Under the pieces are notes generated by a model, which saw only the letters and a program-made list of their open reading frames with translations, ran no database searches and was not told the origin of the DNA. Position numbers and translations under genes: made by a program. DNA of 64,000 bases from Haematococcus lacustris (taxonomy: Eukaryota > Chlorophyta > Chlorophyceae > Chlamydomonadales > Haematococcaceae): the NCBI GenBank assembly GCA_030144725.1, contig JASKMD010000005.1, positions 5,939,212 through 6,003,211 of the forward strand, read 5' to 3'. Position 1 is the first letter of the stretch. Each line of letters opens with the position of its first letter. Of this stretch, positions 1 through 11,126 are shown in pieces.

Positions 1-567
1 GTAGGCCAACCCCATAGGTGGGTAAACCAAGTAACCATAGCCATCATTATCGTCCTTACCCTCATGCCATACACCATGCCATTACACTGCAGCTTCACAC
101 TGTGATGTTTCAAGTTTGAAAGCCTGCGCGGCTTGGTGATGATGATGACACACCACGCTCACCATCGCCCTGCATGGGCGCTTGGCCCAGCTTGTGTTGG
201 GCATGGCATGGGTGTGGGGAGCATCCAGACCAAGCAAGGGAGCACTGTTCACACTCTTTGCTCAACACGCCCAATTCATGATATGCCCAGAATTGCCGCT
301 GGTCCTGGCTACTCTATGAGGCCCCAGCTCATCGCATTCAATGATGTCACACATCTTCAATCATAGCATTGCACGACACAAGTGTGCCCTGCTCCCACAC
401 AGCTTGGCATGCCATGGCTAAAAAAGGAAGCAAGGATGTGGTACACGAGGCTGCAGTGGCAGCCTCACGTCCCACTTATAATCGATTATGACATGCAGGA
501 TCACAACATTGATGTATCATGCAATGTGCTGTGGGCAAGGATATCAGGAGGGTATACTGGTGATTTT
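1..567. other. 3' flank of gene A, no gene recognised
   Basis: Short open frames occur on the plus strand, but none has a recognisable domain or a matching splice pattern. The stretch lies beyond the stop codon of the phosphodiesterase gene that starts at 568 and probably contains its 3' UTR. Nothing else is visible. Confidence 0.4.
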
Positions 568-3500
568 TCATGGCTGTCGAGCCTTCATTGTCCCATTCTC
601 TGAAGGTGCAGAGCTAGCTACTTCATCCGTGATGGCGACCCCTTGAGCCTGCCAGTGCCGGTAATTGCGCATGACTCCTCGCAGCAGCGGCTTGGCAGCA
701 GTGAAGCGAGTAGTGAAATTATTGAACAGGGGCAGGGCCACAAAGTCTGCAACCAGCAGCCAAACGCATGCACACAGCTTGCATCAGGCTGTAGGGCCCC
801 TGCATACCCACTGCAACTTGCCGTTCATGCTGTGCCACCCACCAAAGAAGCCGACTTGGGACTTTGTGATGCCCTGCTTGGTGCGGTCGCACAGGGGCGA
901 GATGGGCAGGCCCTGAGCCCGCTCCGCATCGCCCTGTGCGAAGAACTCAGCCTCCAGCCGCGACACCCAGGCCAGGTGCACAGGCAAGGGGGCGGCCAGG
1001 TGCCCGAGGTCTGAGCACTTCAGCGCCATCTGCAGCAGACAAGCCAGGCAGGGTCAGACAAGGAGGGTAGCTCATCAATCCATTGCATGGATAACAGGCT
1101 GGGGAACAAAACCAGCTGGTTCTGTTTGCATCGATGGGTGCGTCAGTGTGATGCTGCACGTCATGTGCTTGAATCCTGTTGCACATGCCAGCCGTTCCCT
1201 CTTCATGGTCAAAGCCGTGGGTCTCAAGGAGGTAAACACGCTGGTTTGACAGCAAAGGTGATGGGTAGGACTTGCTAGGAGGCTTACCTGCAGGCTGAGA
1301 ACCTTGTCGTGGTCGGAAACAGGCAACATCCGGGAATCCTCTTCAGCATAACTGCGACCTGACAGAGTGTCAGCAGGGTCTTGTTGGCTGCAGTGCACAC
1401 AGCACACAGCAAGTCGGCACCTCCCACATACCCAGGTGGTGGCCTAACGATGGTAACAGAGTCACAGTCGACATAGCACTAGAAACAGCCAACAACAACT
1501 TCCCACACAGAGGATGTCAGCAAAGCAGCTGGTGGAGCACGCACCTGCTGTCTACACTTGGCATTGATGGCGCCTCAATGTGTTTGATCGAAGTTGTTGT
1601 CTTGGCAGGGGTCCCCGGGGCAATGCGGTGCATGGCTGTGAAGCTTCCCACAATGCTGAAGTGTTGCTTCATGCTGCAGACACAAGCACATACACACAAA
1701 CTCAGATGGACACCCCTACACCCTCCCACACACATACAACGAGGCTGATGTTGTTGATGCTTAGATGCTGCTGGTGCTAATGATGATGATGATGATGATG
1801 ATGGTGATGATGATGGTGATGACGGTGCTGCTGCTGCTAATGATGATGGTGACGATGGTGATGATGACATACAGTGACATGTGAGCATACACGGCAAGCT
1901 TGTCATCATGTGCACAGGATGAGCTAGCAGCCATGGTGACAGTCACCAAATGCTACTCCTGACAAAGTGATAGGTGTCAGCTGATAGAGCAAGCCAAGCC
2001 TGCAGCCGCCACTCACTCTGTTCCCAGCACCAGCTCTATCACCAGCTTGCGCAGCCGGTCATACGTGGCCTGCGTGGTAGGGGAAGCACCATGGGTCAGG
2101 GTCAGCCTTGTGGGGCAGCTGCAGTGTAGCACAGCCCTTGGCAGGCAGTACGGCTGACCTTGGGCATGGCCTGCAGGAAGTTCAGGTCCGGGTGCTTGAG
2201 CAGGCTGAAGGCTCCTGCCAGGTGGTGGTTCTCCATGGGCGACCTGCGGGACACACAGGCAGGCTCGAGCAGGGGATTGCACGGCAGGCGGCGGGGCATG
2301 AGGGCCACTGGCCAGAGAGCAATCCAACACACCTGTCGTTGTACCTCAGGGCCAGCTCGTCCTTGGTCTCCACCAGCCAGTCATTAGTGCGGCCAATGTG
2401 CTGGTAGTCATGGCACACAGCTGCCAGGTAGGCAGCCAGCTGGGTCAGGTGGTCGGCATACCCGGGCATGAGGCCACCGCGGGTCAGCAGCATGTGCATG
2501 GTCTGGACCACGTCTGCTGCGTGGCTGCGGTTGTGGTAGGGGTTGGCGCAGTAGCCGTCCTCCACCCGGCACAGCCACCTGGCCAGCTTGATGGGGTCAA
2601 GCTGCGCCCAGGCTGCCAGCCCAGACTGGTGTAGCAGCCAGTAGGCCAGCACTGACAGGGGCCGGCCAGCAGTGGCTGAGGTGAGCTGGAAGGCGTCAAA
2701 GGCCCAGCTGCTGGCGCTGCCCAGGCAGGACTCAACCTGGGCACACCCACACACCCACACAATTACCTCCCGCCACCCCACCCCCCACACACAGACACAT
2801 ACACACACAGATGTACAGTTGTGTGCATGTCACATTTGGTTTGCCGCATGTAGTGTGGTGTCAAGTACAAGGCTGCAGAGGTCAGGTTGAAGGCTGACCC
2901 TCATACACTTGACCGTAACCTATATGGCTATGGAATGACCAAGATGGTGTTGGTGACAACGACTCACCAATGTACAAATCTACCTCGCAGCAGCAGCAGC
3001 CCTAGCAGTACCAGCCCTGGCAGCAGCAGCCCTGCCACCGAGAATGCGGACGCACCGGTGAAGAGAAGCGCATCTGCAGCTCTGTCCCTCCCACAGTGCT
3101 GCCCTTCCCCTGGCTGCTGTCCGTCTGGACAATGCCAGCAGCATCAACAAGGCCAGGGTGCGTGGCAGGAGAAGCAGATGAGAGGTGGTGGCGCTCGTTA
3201 GCGTCTGCCTGCCTTGACAGGAGCACGGTCCCATTGCCTGGCGGCAGCAGTTCAGGCTCTTGCTGCGCCATGATGTGGAGCAGCATGCTGCTTAAGCCCG
3301 ACACACCTGGGGCAACCCTGCAGGGCAGCAGCACTGGGGCTGAGTGTGGATAACTGGGGCTGAGTATGGGTATCCGCCTGGGTGGCCATGGTGGCCGTCC
3401 TGACCGTCAAGGCGTCGCTGCTGGTTCGACGTGGTCCATGCTGACATCCCTCCATGAATCTCCTGGGAAACCCAAATTGCTTGAAGAGGCCACCGCCCGT

Positions 3501-6500
3501 CGCACTGCGCATCGCGTGATGGCTAAGATGAAGCGAGCCAAGTGGGCACGGCGGCGGCGGAGGCTGTACGGAGCCCAGGACCGGGCGCTGGAGCAGTTCT
3601 TCAACAAGGTGAGGGTGGGTGGGTGGGTAGGTGGGAGGGAGGGAGGGTAAGGGACTGAGAGGTGGTGGGTTGGGCACGAAACGAAAGAGTACTTGATTGT
3701 GCCATGCCTAACCTGGTGCCACCATGTCAGCCACCATGTGTGTGCCTTGTGTGCATGGCTGCAGTTGGAAGAGAACATGGCGGAGGTGTCCATGGAGCGC
3801 CATGGGCATGCCAAGCAGCTGGTGGTGTTCTTTGGTGCAGCTGGCATTGGCACAGCGGGAGGGTGGGGTGCTGATGCGGTGCTGCGTGCCTGCTGCAAGG
3901 TGGTGTGCAGGCCCAGGGGCGCAGGCCAGCGGCGGGGCAGGGTGGTGCTCGTGGATGAGCACCGCACCACCCGGGTCAGCTCAGCAGTGAATGGCAAGCA
4001 GCCATGTGAGGAGGAGCTGAACACACTCAGTGCCACAAGACCTGCAGGCTGGAAGCCCACAGCAGAGCAGGTGGAAGAGCGCCTGGTGCGGCCAGCCTGG
4101 AGCCAGCAGCGTGACCAGCCAGTGCGGGGCCTGATGTGGTGCCCAGTAGTGCCCCCCCGCAAGCCCCCACAGGCCCCACGCAGCAGCCAGGAAGCCGCAC
4201 CGGCAGCAGCCTCAGAGCCTGGGCCCAGCACTCCCCAGCCAGCCCAGCGCAGCAAGCGCACCAAGGCTGAGCCGGCAGCTGAGCCCACTGAGGGCAAAGG
4301 CAAGGGCAAGGCAGCCAAAGCCAAGCCAGCACCACAGCCAGGCAGGTGGCTGGACAGGGACTGCAATGCAGCGCTCAACATGCAGCGCATTGGGGAGAGC
4401 AGGTGGCGATCGCTGGAGCTGTGCTACTGGCCAGACCAGGGAGCTCTGCCAGTCAAGGGCAAGGAATACCCTGGCCTGGGCTACAAGCGGCTGCGAGACA
4501 AGCCTCCCAAGGCCCAGCAGCAACAGCAGCAGCAGCCTGCTGAGGCACAGTAGTGTGTGCCCCCTTTGTTGAGCTGTCATCAGCTTACAATTAGTGCATG
4601 CAGGTCATGCCAACTCTACACGATAGCCCTCGGGTAAGGCAATAGTTTAGGTGGTAGGCGGCTCATGTGCCATGTGCACTGGGTTTACTCCACACAGCCC
4701 AATAACACTGTTTGAGTCGGGTCACTATTGCCCACTAGTATAATCCCGCTAGTGGCTGCTAGTGGGTACTACTGATCCGGCTCAAATGGAGGCCCTAGTG
4801 AGGGACAAGAGGGCTGAGTGTGGATAACTTGAGTGTGGATGTTGTTGCTGTGGTTGTCAGAGCACGGGGGGCTGGGGGTGGACAAGTATGCAGGTGCTAT
4901 TGCGATTGGTGGGTGGTTTATTTTAGTGGGTTTGGATGCTTCGTACCTTGACATGGAGGGTACAAGCGGCGCCTGGCCTGGAGCTGGGTGGGGAAGGCTG
5001 AGCTGGGCCGCTGTCGTCATGACTGCCTGAGGTCACGCCAATGACACAGGGTGGTGTAATGCATACTTGCAAGGCTGAACAGGTACACAAAGCTTTGCCA
5101 AGCTTCCATGATCTGACCTGCACCACAGCCAGGCAGGGCTGGAGGCAGACTATAATCTGGGATGAGGGTGGAGGGATGTGGCCTGATCACATTGATGCTG
5201 GCAAGGGGTGGGCGGCAGCTTACCAGGCGGGCAAAGGCTGACCAGGCTGGCCAAGGCAGTCCAGGCAGGAAGGCGCACTCACCAGTCGCGACGTGGTCTT
5301 GCTTGGGTGGCTTTGCTGTGCTTGCTCTATGATAGCATCTGTAGCTCCTGCCTTGACAGCCCCAGGCAGCAGGAGGCTGGCCAGCATGACGAGGCTGGTG
5401 CGGGGCGCCGGGAGGTCCTGCTCACCGGGACTGCCTTGCTCTACCCTGACGGGCCCCATGCCAACATGTGGCGGGTGCATGCTGCTAGGGGTGGAGGCAT
5501 GTTGGGTGAGCTGAGCTGAGCCATGGTGCACGAGGAGCTTCGATGCAGCACCGGACTGCCCCATGGGCAAGGGTGGCTTGGAGTAGGTGTCGAAGCTTTG
5601 GTGCCTTAGGGTTTCCATCGCAGGGCCAGGCTCCTCTCCAGATACCTCCAGCACCACACAGCCTGCCAGACCACAAACAGCACCATGTTGCATTTGTTTA
5701 CCCTTACAAGGTGATGGAGGGTGCTTGCATTGCTGCGGGGCGCACCTTGCTGCTGGGTCTCACTCTTGTGCTTTGGCTCCACCTTAGTTTGGCGGCCCAT
5801 GAGCTGAACCATGAGAGCCTCCCGCACCTCACTCTGCAGCCAGCACAGTCGCAGTAGTGTGGCAGCAAGCTGAGGCTGACTCAGCCTGGGTGATGCCCTG
5901 CTTGGCCCTCCAGCCCTGCTTGCTGGCACTGCTGTGTCTGTTGGCTGTGCTGGCTACATCAGGGCCTGCAGCCACTCACGTCCATGTTCTCTGTGTCCGC
6001 CATGCGCTGCGTCAGGTCAGCTTCCAGGGGCTTGTACACGTCCAGGGATTGTTGGAGGGTGGAACGCACAGCCATGATCTTAGGCAGCGGAGGTTCATTG
6101 CCGAGCAGCATGTCCTCCACAATCCCGAGCATCATTTCAGCAGGTGTGCCTGCAAGGAGTGTCCAGACAACCTTTTGCTAACTATTGTTATCACCACCAT
6201 CATCATCATTGCATGGCATCCACCACTTGGATGCAGGGCTGGCACAACTACGCTGTACCCACAGCCTCGACAAGTCATGCAACAACTGGCCTTGCTGTGG
6301 GCTGCTGCCTAGCTTGTCGAGGCGGTCGTTACGGCTCCTGCAAACGGCTATCTGGCTAGGGACATTGAAAGAACTGGTTGATGTCATCAGCACTGGGAAC
6401 CGTGTGTGTGTGTGCAACTTCAGGGCTGCCTGGGCAAGGACATACCTGACTCGACCATGCAGTCCCCGGAGTCTGTCGCCCAGCGGAGGTTGGCTTGCAG

Positions 6501-9147
6501 TCGCTGGATGGCTTTCGCAGGCAGCAGGCTGTGCAGCAGGGCCCTGTGCTCGTGCCTGGGGTGTTGGACAAGGCAGGGCACAGGACCAGTCAAAGGAGGG
6601 CCAGGCAGGGAGGCTAAGACACGGGTGAAGGACTTCGATGGCATGATGTGCAGCACCGTGTGACAAGACGGAGCAAAAGATAGGCCTGCCATGCTCTGAT
6701 CACTGCCACTCAGTAATGCCACACGCCTCTGTCCCGCCATGTTTTGTTACCCGCCATGTAACCATGTAAACTACTTTCCCCACACTGCCCTACATTCCAC
6801 AGCAGCAGTGCCAGCAGCAGCAGACACAAGGCAGCTGACTCCACATCTGATATGACGTGCGTCCCCATGCATGACACATGTCGCCCCCTCTGACCTGCTC
6901 AACAGCACAGCGAGGGCGGCTCCACTCAGGAGGTGAGCCACCACCGCGACGACCACCAGCAGCGGCACAGTGTACGAAGGTGACCAGCCCTCGACCCACA
7001 CACACAGCTGCCACTCATCCTCTAGCACTTTAATGGGCCTGCACAGCCTGCTGCTGCTCATGGTGCTGGCAGAGCTCTCATAGATGGTGCTGATGACACC
7101 TCCGACTGCACAGGCGCGCGAAGGAGGGATGCAGCAGCAGCAGCTGTTGTTGTTGTTGTTGCACTGCTGGTGTGCACTTGCAAGGCCGCCAGGCTGGTAT
7201 GGGATGGCAACCTCCGCACTACTGATAGTCTGAGGGTTGGGAGGCCTGGACTCAGCTTTACAAAGCATGGCGATTGAGACAAGATAAGAGCAGTCAGCCC
7301 ACTCACAAGTAGGGCCAGTCAACCTGTACTCCAGCCGTGCCTGCGCCAGCTGCTCCAGCATGAACTCCCCGGAGGCGTCCGTGAGCAGCGTGTCCAGCAG
7401 CAGGTAGGAGCCGGAGAAGCCCCACCTGCCAGTGAATGTCATGAGGCCCACCACCAAGGCTGCCAGGGGTGAGGCAGGGGTAATGCAGGCAGTGCACTCC
7501 ATAAGCCCGCCAAGTGCTCTGACCACTGCCACTCAGTCAATGCCCCACTGTGAAGATGCTCAATGTCATGGTGTGGAGCAACAGTAGCGATGGCAGCAGC
7601 TGCAGTGCAGCAGTGCAGTAGCACCGTGTGCCAGCCTTGCTTGCAGTGCCCTGCCTTGTTGACTTGAGTTTAACCTCACAGACGAAAGTGAACCTGAGCT
7701 TCAGGTCCTGAGCATTGTGTTGCTGCCAGTAGCATGCAGAAACCGTGTAACAATGGTGATGAGGCTGCTGCTGCTAGTGATTTCAGCAGCCCATGCCCAT
7801 ATGGGTGTGAGGGTGTGACACTGTCGTTACCATGCCTCTCACCATTTCCTCCTGCTTGTGGCATTGTAGCAGATGGTGCACTGCGGGCTGGTGTCCCAGG
7901 GAGCGCCCCAGGTTTCGTTAGGAGCCACATCATTGAAGCTGATGGGGGCAGAGACATAGCAGGTCCGGACCTCGCCCGCGGCCGTCGTGGTGGGTCCCAG
8001 CACCACTGGTCGATCGGCTGCCACTACACTCAGGGCTTGGGCCGTGTAGGGTGCCTGCGCAAAGCCATGCTGTATGCAATGGTTGCATGGACAAACGTAG
8101 CTCTAGCCATGTCCCACGTAGTGGCATGGCCCCTAAACCTGGGCTTCAGGGGTGATTGAGTATAATCACTAGTCAGGCCAAACAGTTTAGCTTACCGAGA
8201 AGACGTCATAGCCAAGGCTGGCGGGGTTGGGTGGGAAGGTAGCGACAATCCTCCCCAGCATGGTCAAGGACAAAGACAAGGATTGGGCGCTAGGAGGAAC
8301 CTGCCAATCACAGCACGTGGGAAACAGGGCTGTGATTATGATTTAAACAAGTGGTAGTGGAGGCGTGGGTGATGAAAATGCATAGCAATGCACAGTCTGG
8401 CATGGGTATGGTGCATTGGGTAAAAAACGTGCTTGATAGATATTGCGTCCATGCATGACTCTAACGTCAGCATGAAGTACCGAGGTGAGAAGTGTTGTGT
8501 AGCTGTTATGCACACCCCATGCACCTATCTTGATGAACTCATGGCGGTGGCTTGTGCCGAAGTGCCTGGCCCCGCTCCGCACGACAACATGTAAAGCCGA
8601 CAACCACACCACCCTGCACACTTACCCAACTGTACCACGTAGCGATTGATTGGTTAAACATTTCAAGAATTTTGTCGAGGTCAGGATAGCGAGAGACCAA
8701 GTCAGCAACCTGTGGGAGCATAGCAGTGTGACCTGTGAGAGGCTCGAGTCAGAGACATGTGACAGACACGGACACACAGGCCACAGCCAGCCCAGATGAG
8801 ATGACAACTGTGGGCTAGAGCTGATCCCCTCAGGAGGGGCAGGTCCACCTCTGCAAGCTTGCCGGACCTGTCTCACGGGTAGGGATGCCTGGATAAATGT
8901 CAGCTCCACGGTCTGTGCCACACCATTCAGGCGGCTTTGGGCCAGCACACTGCAAGGAGAGAGTTATCTGAGAGTATTGAGGCTGTGATCATGGCTGGGA
9001 GCTGTGGGGGGCCCAGGGTTGCAGTGGTGCGCACCGAGTGCCTTCCGCGTCCCTGCTGCTGCCTTGCAACACGCCCCAGATGCCCAACACAAGCATGCCA
9101 GCAAGTAGCAGCAGTGGTATGAAGAGGATGACCGGGCTAGCTCGCAT
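568..9147 (-). CDS. CHASE-like receptor class I cyclic-nucleotide phosphodiesterase (gene A, spliced)
   Basis: Predicted to hydrolyse cAMP/cGMP at a membrane. Exons I can phase, 5' to 3': 9147-9035 (TM1, ILFIPLLLLAGMLVLGIWGV), 8949-8868, 8709-8626, 8300-8196 (motif SLGYDVFS), 8054-7843, 7425-7307 (WGFSGSYLLLDTLL), about 7038-6895 (TM2, PLLVVVAVVAHLLSGAALAV), linker exons near 6560-6446, 6170-5990 and 5870-5780, then the catalytic exons 2736-2333, 2243-2159, 2069-2017, 1673-1545, 1387-1288, 1029-843 and 746-568. The sensor motifs resemble the CHASE family (GYD and WGF motifs). Class I PDE signatures are complete: NPYHNRSHAADV, HDYQHIGRTND, GTDMKQHF split over a junction, ALKCSDLG, and SQVGFFDF with the invariant Gln. 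The start was chosen because an in-frame stop lies just upstream and the paralog B starts similarly. Exons between 2.7 and 5.8 kb are uncertain, partly because a Fanzor element sits at 3.34-4.83 kb. Ligand and nucleotide specificity cannot be read from the sequence. Confidence 0.78.
1778..1872. repeat. (TGATGA)n-rich microsatellite in a PDE intron
   Basis: An imperfect trinucleotide array of TGA/TGG units lies in the intron between PDE exons of gene A. A related array occupies the same intron of gene B at about 12136-12240, so it predates the duplication or was copied with it. Confidence 0.8.
2740..2815. repeat. (CA)n-rich microsatellite in intron
   Basis: CA dinucleotides interspersed with C-runs lie directly upstream (on the minus strand) of the first long PDE exon. 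Gene B has an equivalent at about 13108-13195. Confidence 0.75.
3366..4553 (+). CDS. Fanzor (eukaryotic TnpB-like RNA-guided nuclease), 5'-truncated copy 1
   Basis: Two exons join in phase: 3366-3608 (donor after FFNK) and 3765-4553 (acceptor ..GCAG), giving 343 residues. Exon 1 holds a basic helix (KMKRAKWARRRRRLYG). Exon 2 carries the RuvC-like half typical of TnpB/Fanzor: a hydrophobic strand with VLVDEHRTT (second catalytic acid, Glu), RGLMWCP (zinc-ribbon half) and LDRDCNAALNMQRIG (third catalytic acid, Asp). A Lys/Ala/Pro-rich linker separates the last two, and a polyGln tail ends the protein. Fanzors are normally much longer. The N-terminal part and the first catalytic Asp are not visible, so this copy is probably inactive or lacks upstream exons. 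Two further copies in gene B share the same motifs. The family call is from motifs; activity is not implied. Confidence 0.72.
4711..4786 (+). repeat. Large imperfect hairpin at the 3' end of Fanzor copy 1
   Basis: The 28 bases at 4711-4738 are the reverse complement of 4759-4786 except for 5 mismatches, some of which could be G-U pairs in RNA. The loop is 20 bases (4739-4758). It lies 158 bases after the Fanzor stop and 25 bases before the right direct repeat. In TnpB and Fanzor loci the guide RNA comes from the 3' end of the element, so this could be an omega-RNA or terminal structure. That role is inference. Confidence 0.6.
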
Positions 9148-9692
9148 AGCTTGCGTTACGGTCTACATGGAGGAGCGTGAAAAGATCAAGCAGAGGTCCA
9201 CCGGAAACACTGAGACGCAATCCCGGCATTCGACTAACCTGTAAGCGCAGCCTAATGGTGGTAAAACGCTGCTTGCAGTGAAGTAGCAGGTGCTGGACGA
9301 AGGTCACCGGGCAGGCCTGCGAAGGAGGAACCGACCCAAGGTCTGGACCAAGGTCCAAATAGCTTTAAACCGCGCGTCTCTCCGAACGCACCTCAGGGCG
9401 TAGCCGAGCGACGCTAAACACCGCTCCGTCAGGCACAGAGGCTCCTGCCATGTTGAACCTTCGAGGCTTCGACGCTGGTGTGCAGGCCGCGAGGCTGAAC
9501 CCCGAGTCGTAGTCAGGGTCGCAATACACTTGTAGTCGTTACCCGGTCCAGCAGAACGTGCATGCAATAAAACGACACTCGCACAAATTACTACAAATAA
9601 GTTCTGACGGGCAAGCCTACCTCAAACGATACCCAAAGTATTGTATACGAGTCACACGTCTCGTTGCTTCAACTTTTGCTCTCTCTCTCTCT
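9148..9692. other. Upstream region of gene A; no coding signal recognised
   Basis: This stretch should contain the promoter and 5' UTR of gene A, which is read leftward. A (CT)n run occurs near 9678-9694. Minus-strand open frames here have no recognisable domain, and the reading frame of the first TM exon is closed by a stop just upstream of its ATG. Confidence 0.35.
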
Positions 9693-10060
9693 CTATTCTA
9701 GCAGTTCACGTTAGGCAACAGCGGTTTGGGGGTGGAGAAGGCTCGGGTTGAGGGGGTAACTTACATTGATCGCACATGCACAAGATGCACCGAGGGGGTA
9801 GTGGATGACGCCATGCATTTCATCTTTGAGTGCAATGCCACGAGTTCCATCAGGGAGCAGCCGGAGTTTGCCATGACTTTCCAGGACAGTAATGAGAACT
9901 TGCATGACTTCATGTTGAGCCCATGTGCACCTTTGTTTGTGCACCTTGCTTTGAAGTGCGTTACAGAAAGTCCCGAACCCCTAGAGGGGGAGGGCGGCCT
10001 AGCAGCTTAACGGATGACGGCTTAAGCGGTGTAAGCCACATCATCATCTATTCTAGCGGT
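9693..10060 (+). mobile_element. 5'-truncated LINE (non-LTR retrotransposon) 3' end with flanking repeats
   Basis: The plus-strand frame ending at 10008 encodes a reverse-transcriptase zinc-binding tail: RTCTRC, then VVDDAMHFIFEC, the C-C-H-C arrangement found at the C terminus of many LINE ORF2 proteins. It ends in a stop and a short 3' tail with CATCATCAT. The word CTATTCTAGC(A/G)GT occurs on both sides (9693-9705 and 10048-10060, 12 of 13 identical), which fits a target-site duplication. The rest of the reverse transcriptase is absent, so the copy is dead on arrival. Confidence 0.65.
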
Positions 10061-11126
10061 ATGCTCTTATCCATACTAGTCGTACAGCAACAGCCCAATG
10101 CTTGTTGTGACATCAACGACATGCCAAGGATGACGGCCGATGGCTAAATGGTGTAAAACTCCACGTTGCATGTATCCTCTTGCATACCATCCATAAGACA
10201 ATTGATGAGTAAACTTTCCCCTTACAACTTGTTGTCGAGGCAACCTGATGACAACGCACGAGGTGCAGCCATGTTAGCAGCCAGGCATTCATGACACCAC
10301 ATCCCATTGCACGTCCAAGCTACAAAATCGATATGTTGCCAGAGCAGGCACAAAGAAAATGCTTCTTTAAGCTGTGGTTGAGCCGTATTTGACGCACGGG
10401 AAAGACAGCCTGAGCGAACTTCAGCTCCAGGGTTTGAGACATGGCCCAGGCAGCAAGTCATTTAGTTGTGATAGCAATGCTAGGCTTGTTGCTGAGATGT
10501 GATGGCCAAAATGAAACAACCCCAAGGGTGCTGGTCCCTTTAACGCTGGCCCCCCAGGAACTAGAGCCCCTTGCTGCAGGAACGCTGCAGTACCTCCACA
10601 TACCCAGACACGGATACTGCCGCAGTTGCGAATGTAATTCTCAGTAGCAGCAGCAATCTGCTCCTCCATTGTGTGTGTTGTGTGCAAGCTGGGCCAGCTT
10701 GCCTACTACGTGTGAGGCGTGCCCAACCGATCGACAGCAAGACAACAGATTAGGCAACAGCATAAGGTGGTGGTGTGCCTGTGCGGCGTGCGTATATTGC
10801 TCAACAACAAAGCATATCCTTGGAGAAGGTGTTGGGCACGGGCCATCTTGCTGTCATACTAGAGATCACAACCCAGCAGCACCATGCATTTGGGGAGCTA
10901 TACCTTCACCACCTCGACATACTAATTACTTAGGCTATGAGCAGCTTGCTGACATATGACTAGTGCCAGGTGGTGTGATGCGCACGCTTTTGATGAGTAT
11001 GTCGTACTTGCATGTATTACCCACCCCACATTACCACGGAAACCAGCATCAGGAATAAGTATACCCTGCGTGATCTCAGTGCCGACCTAGCTGAACACAT
11101 ACTTGTATGGCCGCCGCTTGCCCTTT
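10061..11126. other. Spacer between genes A and B with one relic exon
   Basis: Apart from the relic exon at 10387-10439, no gene is recognisable. A second motif like the LINE tail (GGATGACGGC..GGCTAAATGGTGTAA) occurs near 10128-10157 and may be another LINE 3' scrap. Confidence 0.35.
10387..10439 (-). pseudogene. Relic copy of gene B sensor exon 2
   Basis: Read on the minus strand, this 53-base segment encodes QTLELKFAQAVFPVRQI and is almost identical to the exon at 21592-21691 of gene B, where the same residues precede the CHASE-like region. No splice-competent neighbours are found, so it is either a remnant of a third paralog or a dispersed exon copy. Confidence 0.65.

Larger units (their letters stand above)
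3337..4829 (+). mobile_element. Fanzor-bearing insertion inside gene A, flanked by 19-bp direct repeats
   Basis: The same 19-base word (GGGCTGAGTGTGGATAACT) occurs at 3337-3355 and 4811-4829 and brackets the Fanzor ORF and its 3' hairpin. Comparison with gene B shows that gene A coding similarity (SAPV...RV...GLSSMLLHIM) runs up to the left repeat and then stops, as expected for an insertion. The element is in the opposite orientation to the host gene. Whether the repeats are a target-site duplication or element ends cannot be decided here. Confidence 0.6.

Noticed and set aside
643..1014. Plus-strand ORFs over the PDE C-terminal exons
   Set aside because: They are antisense to exons with intact PDE motifs and in-phase splice sites.
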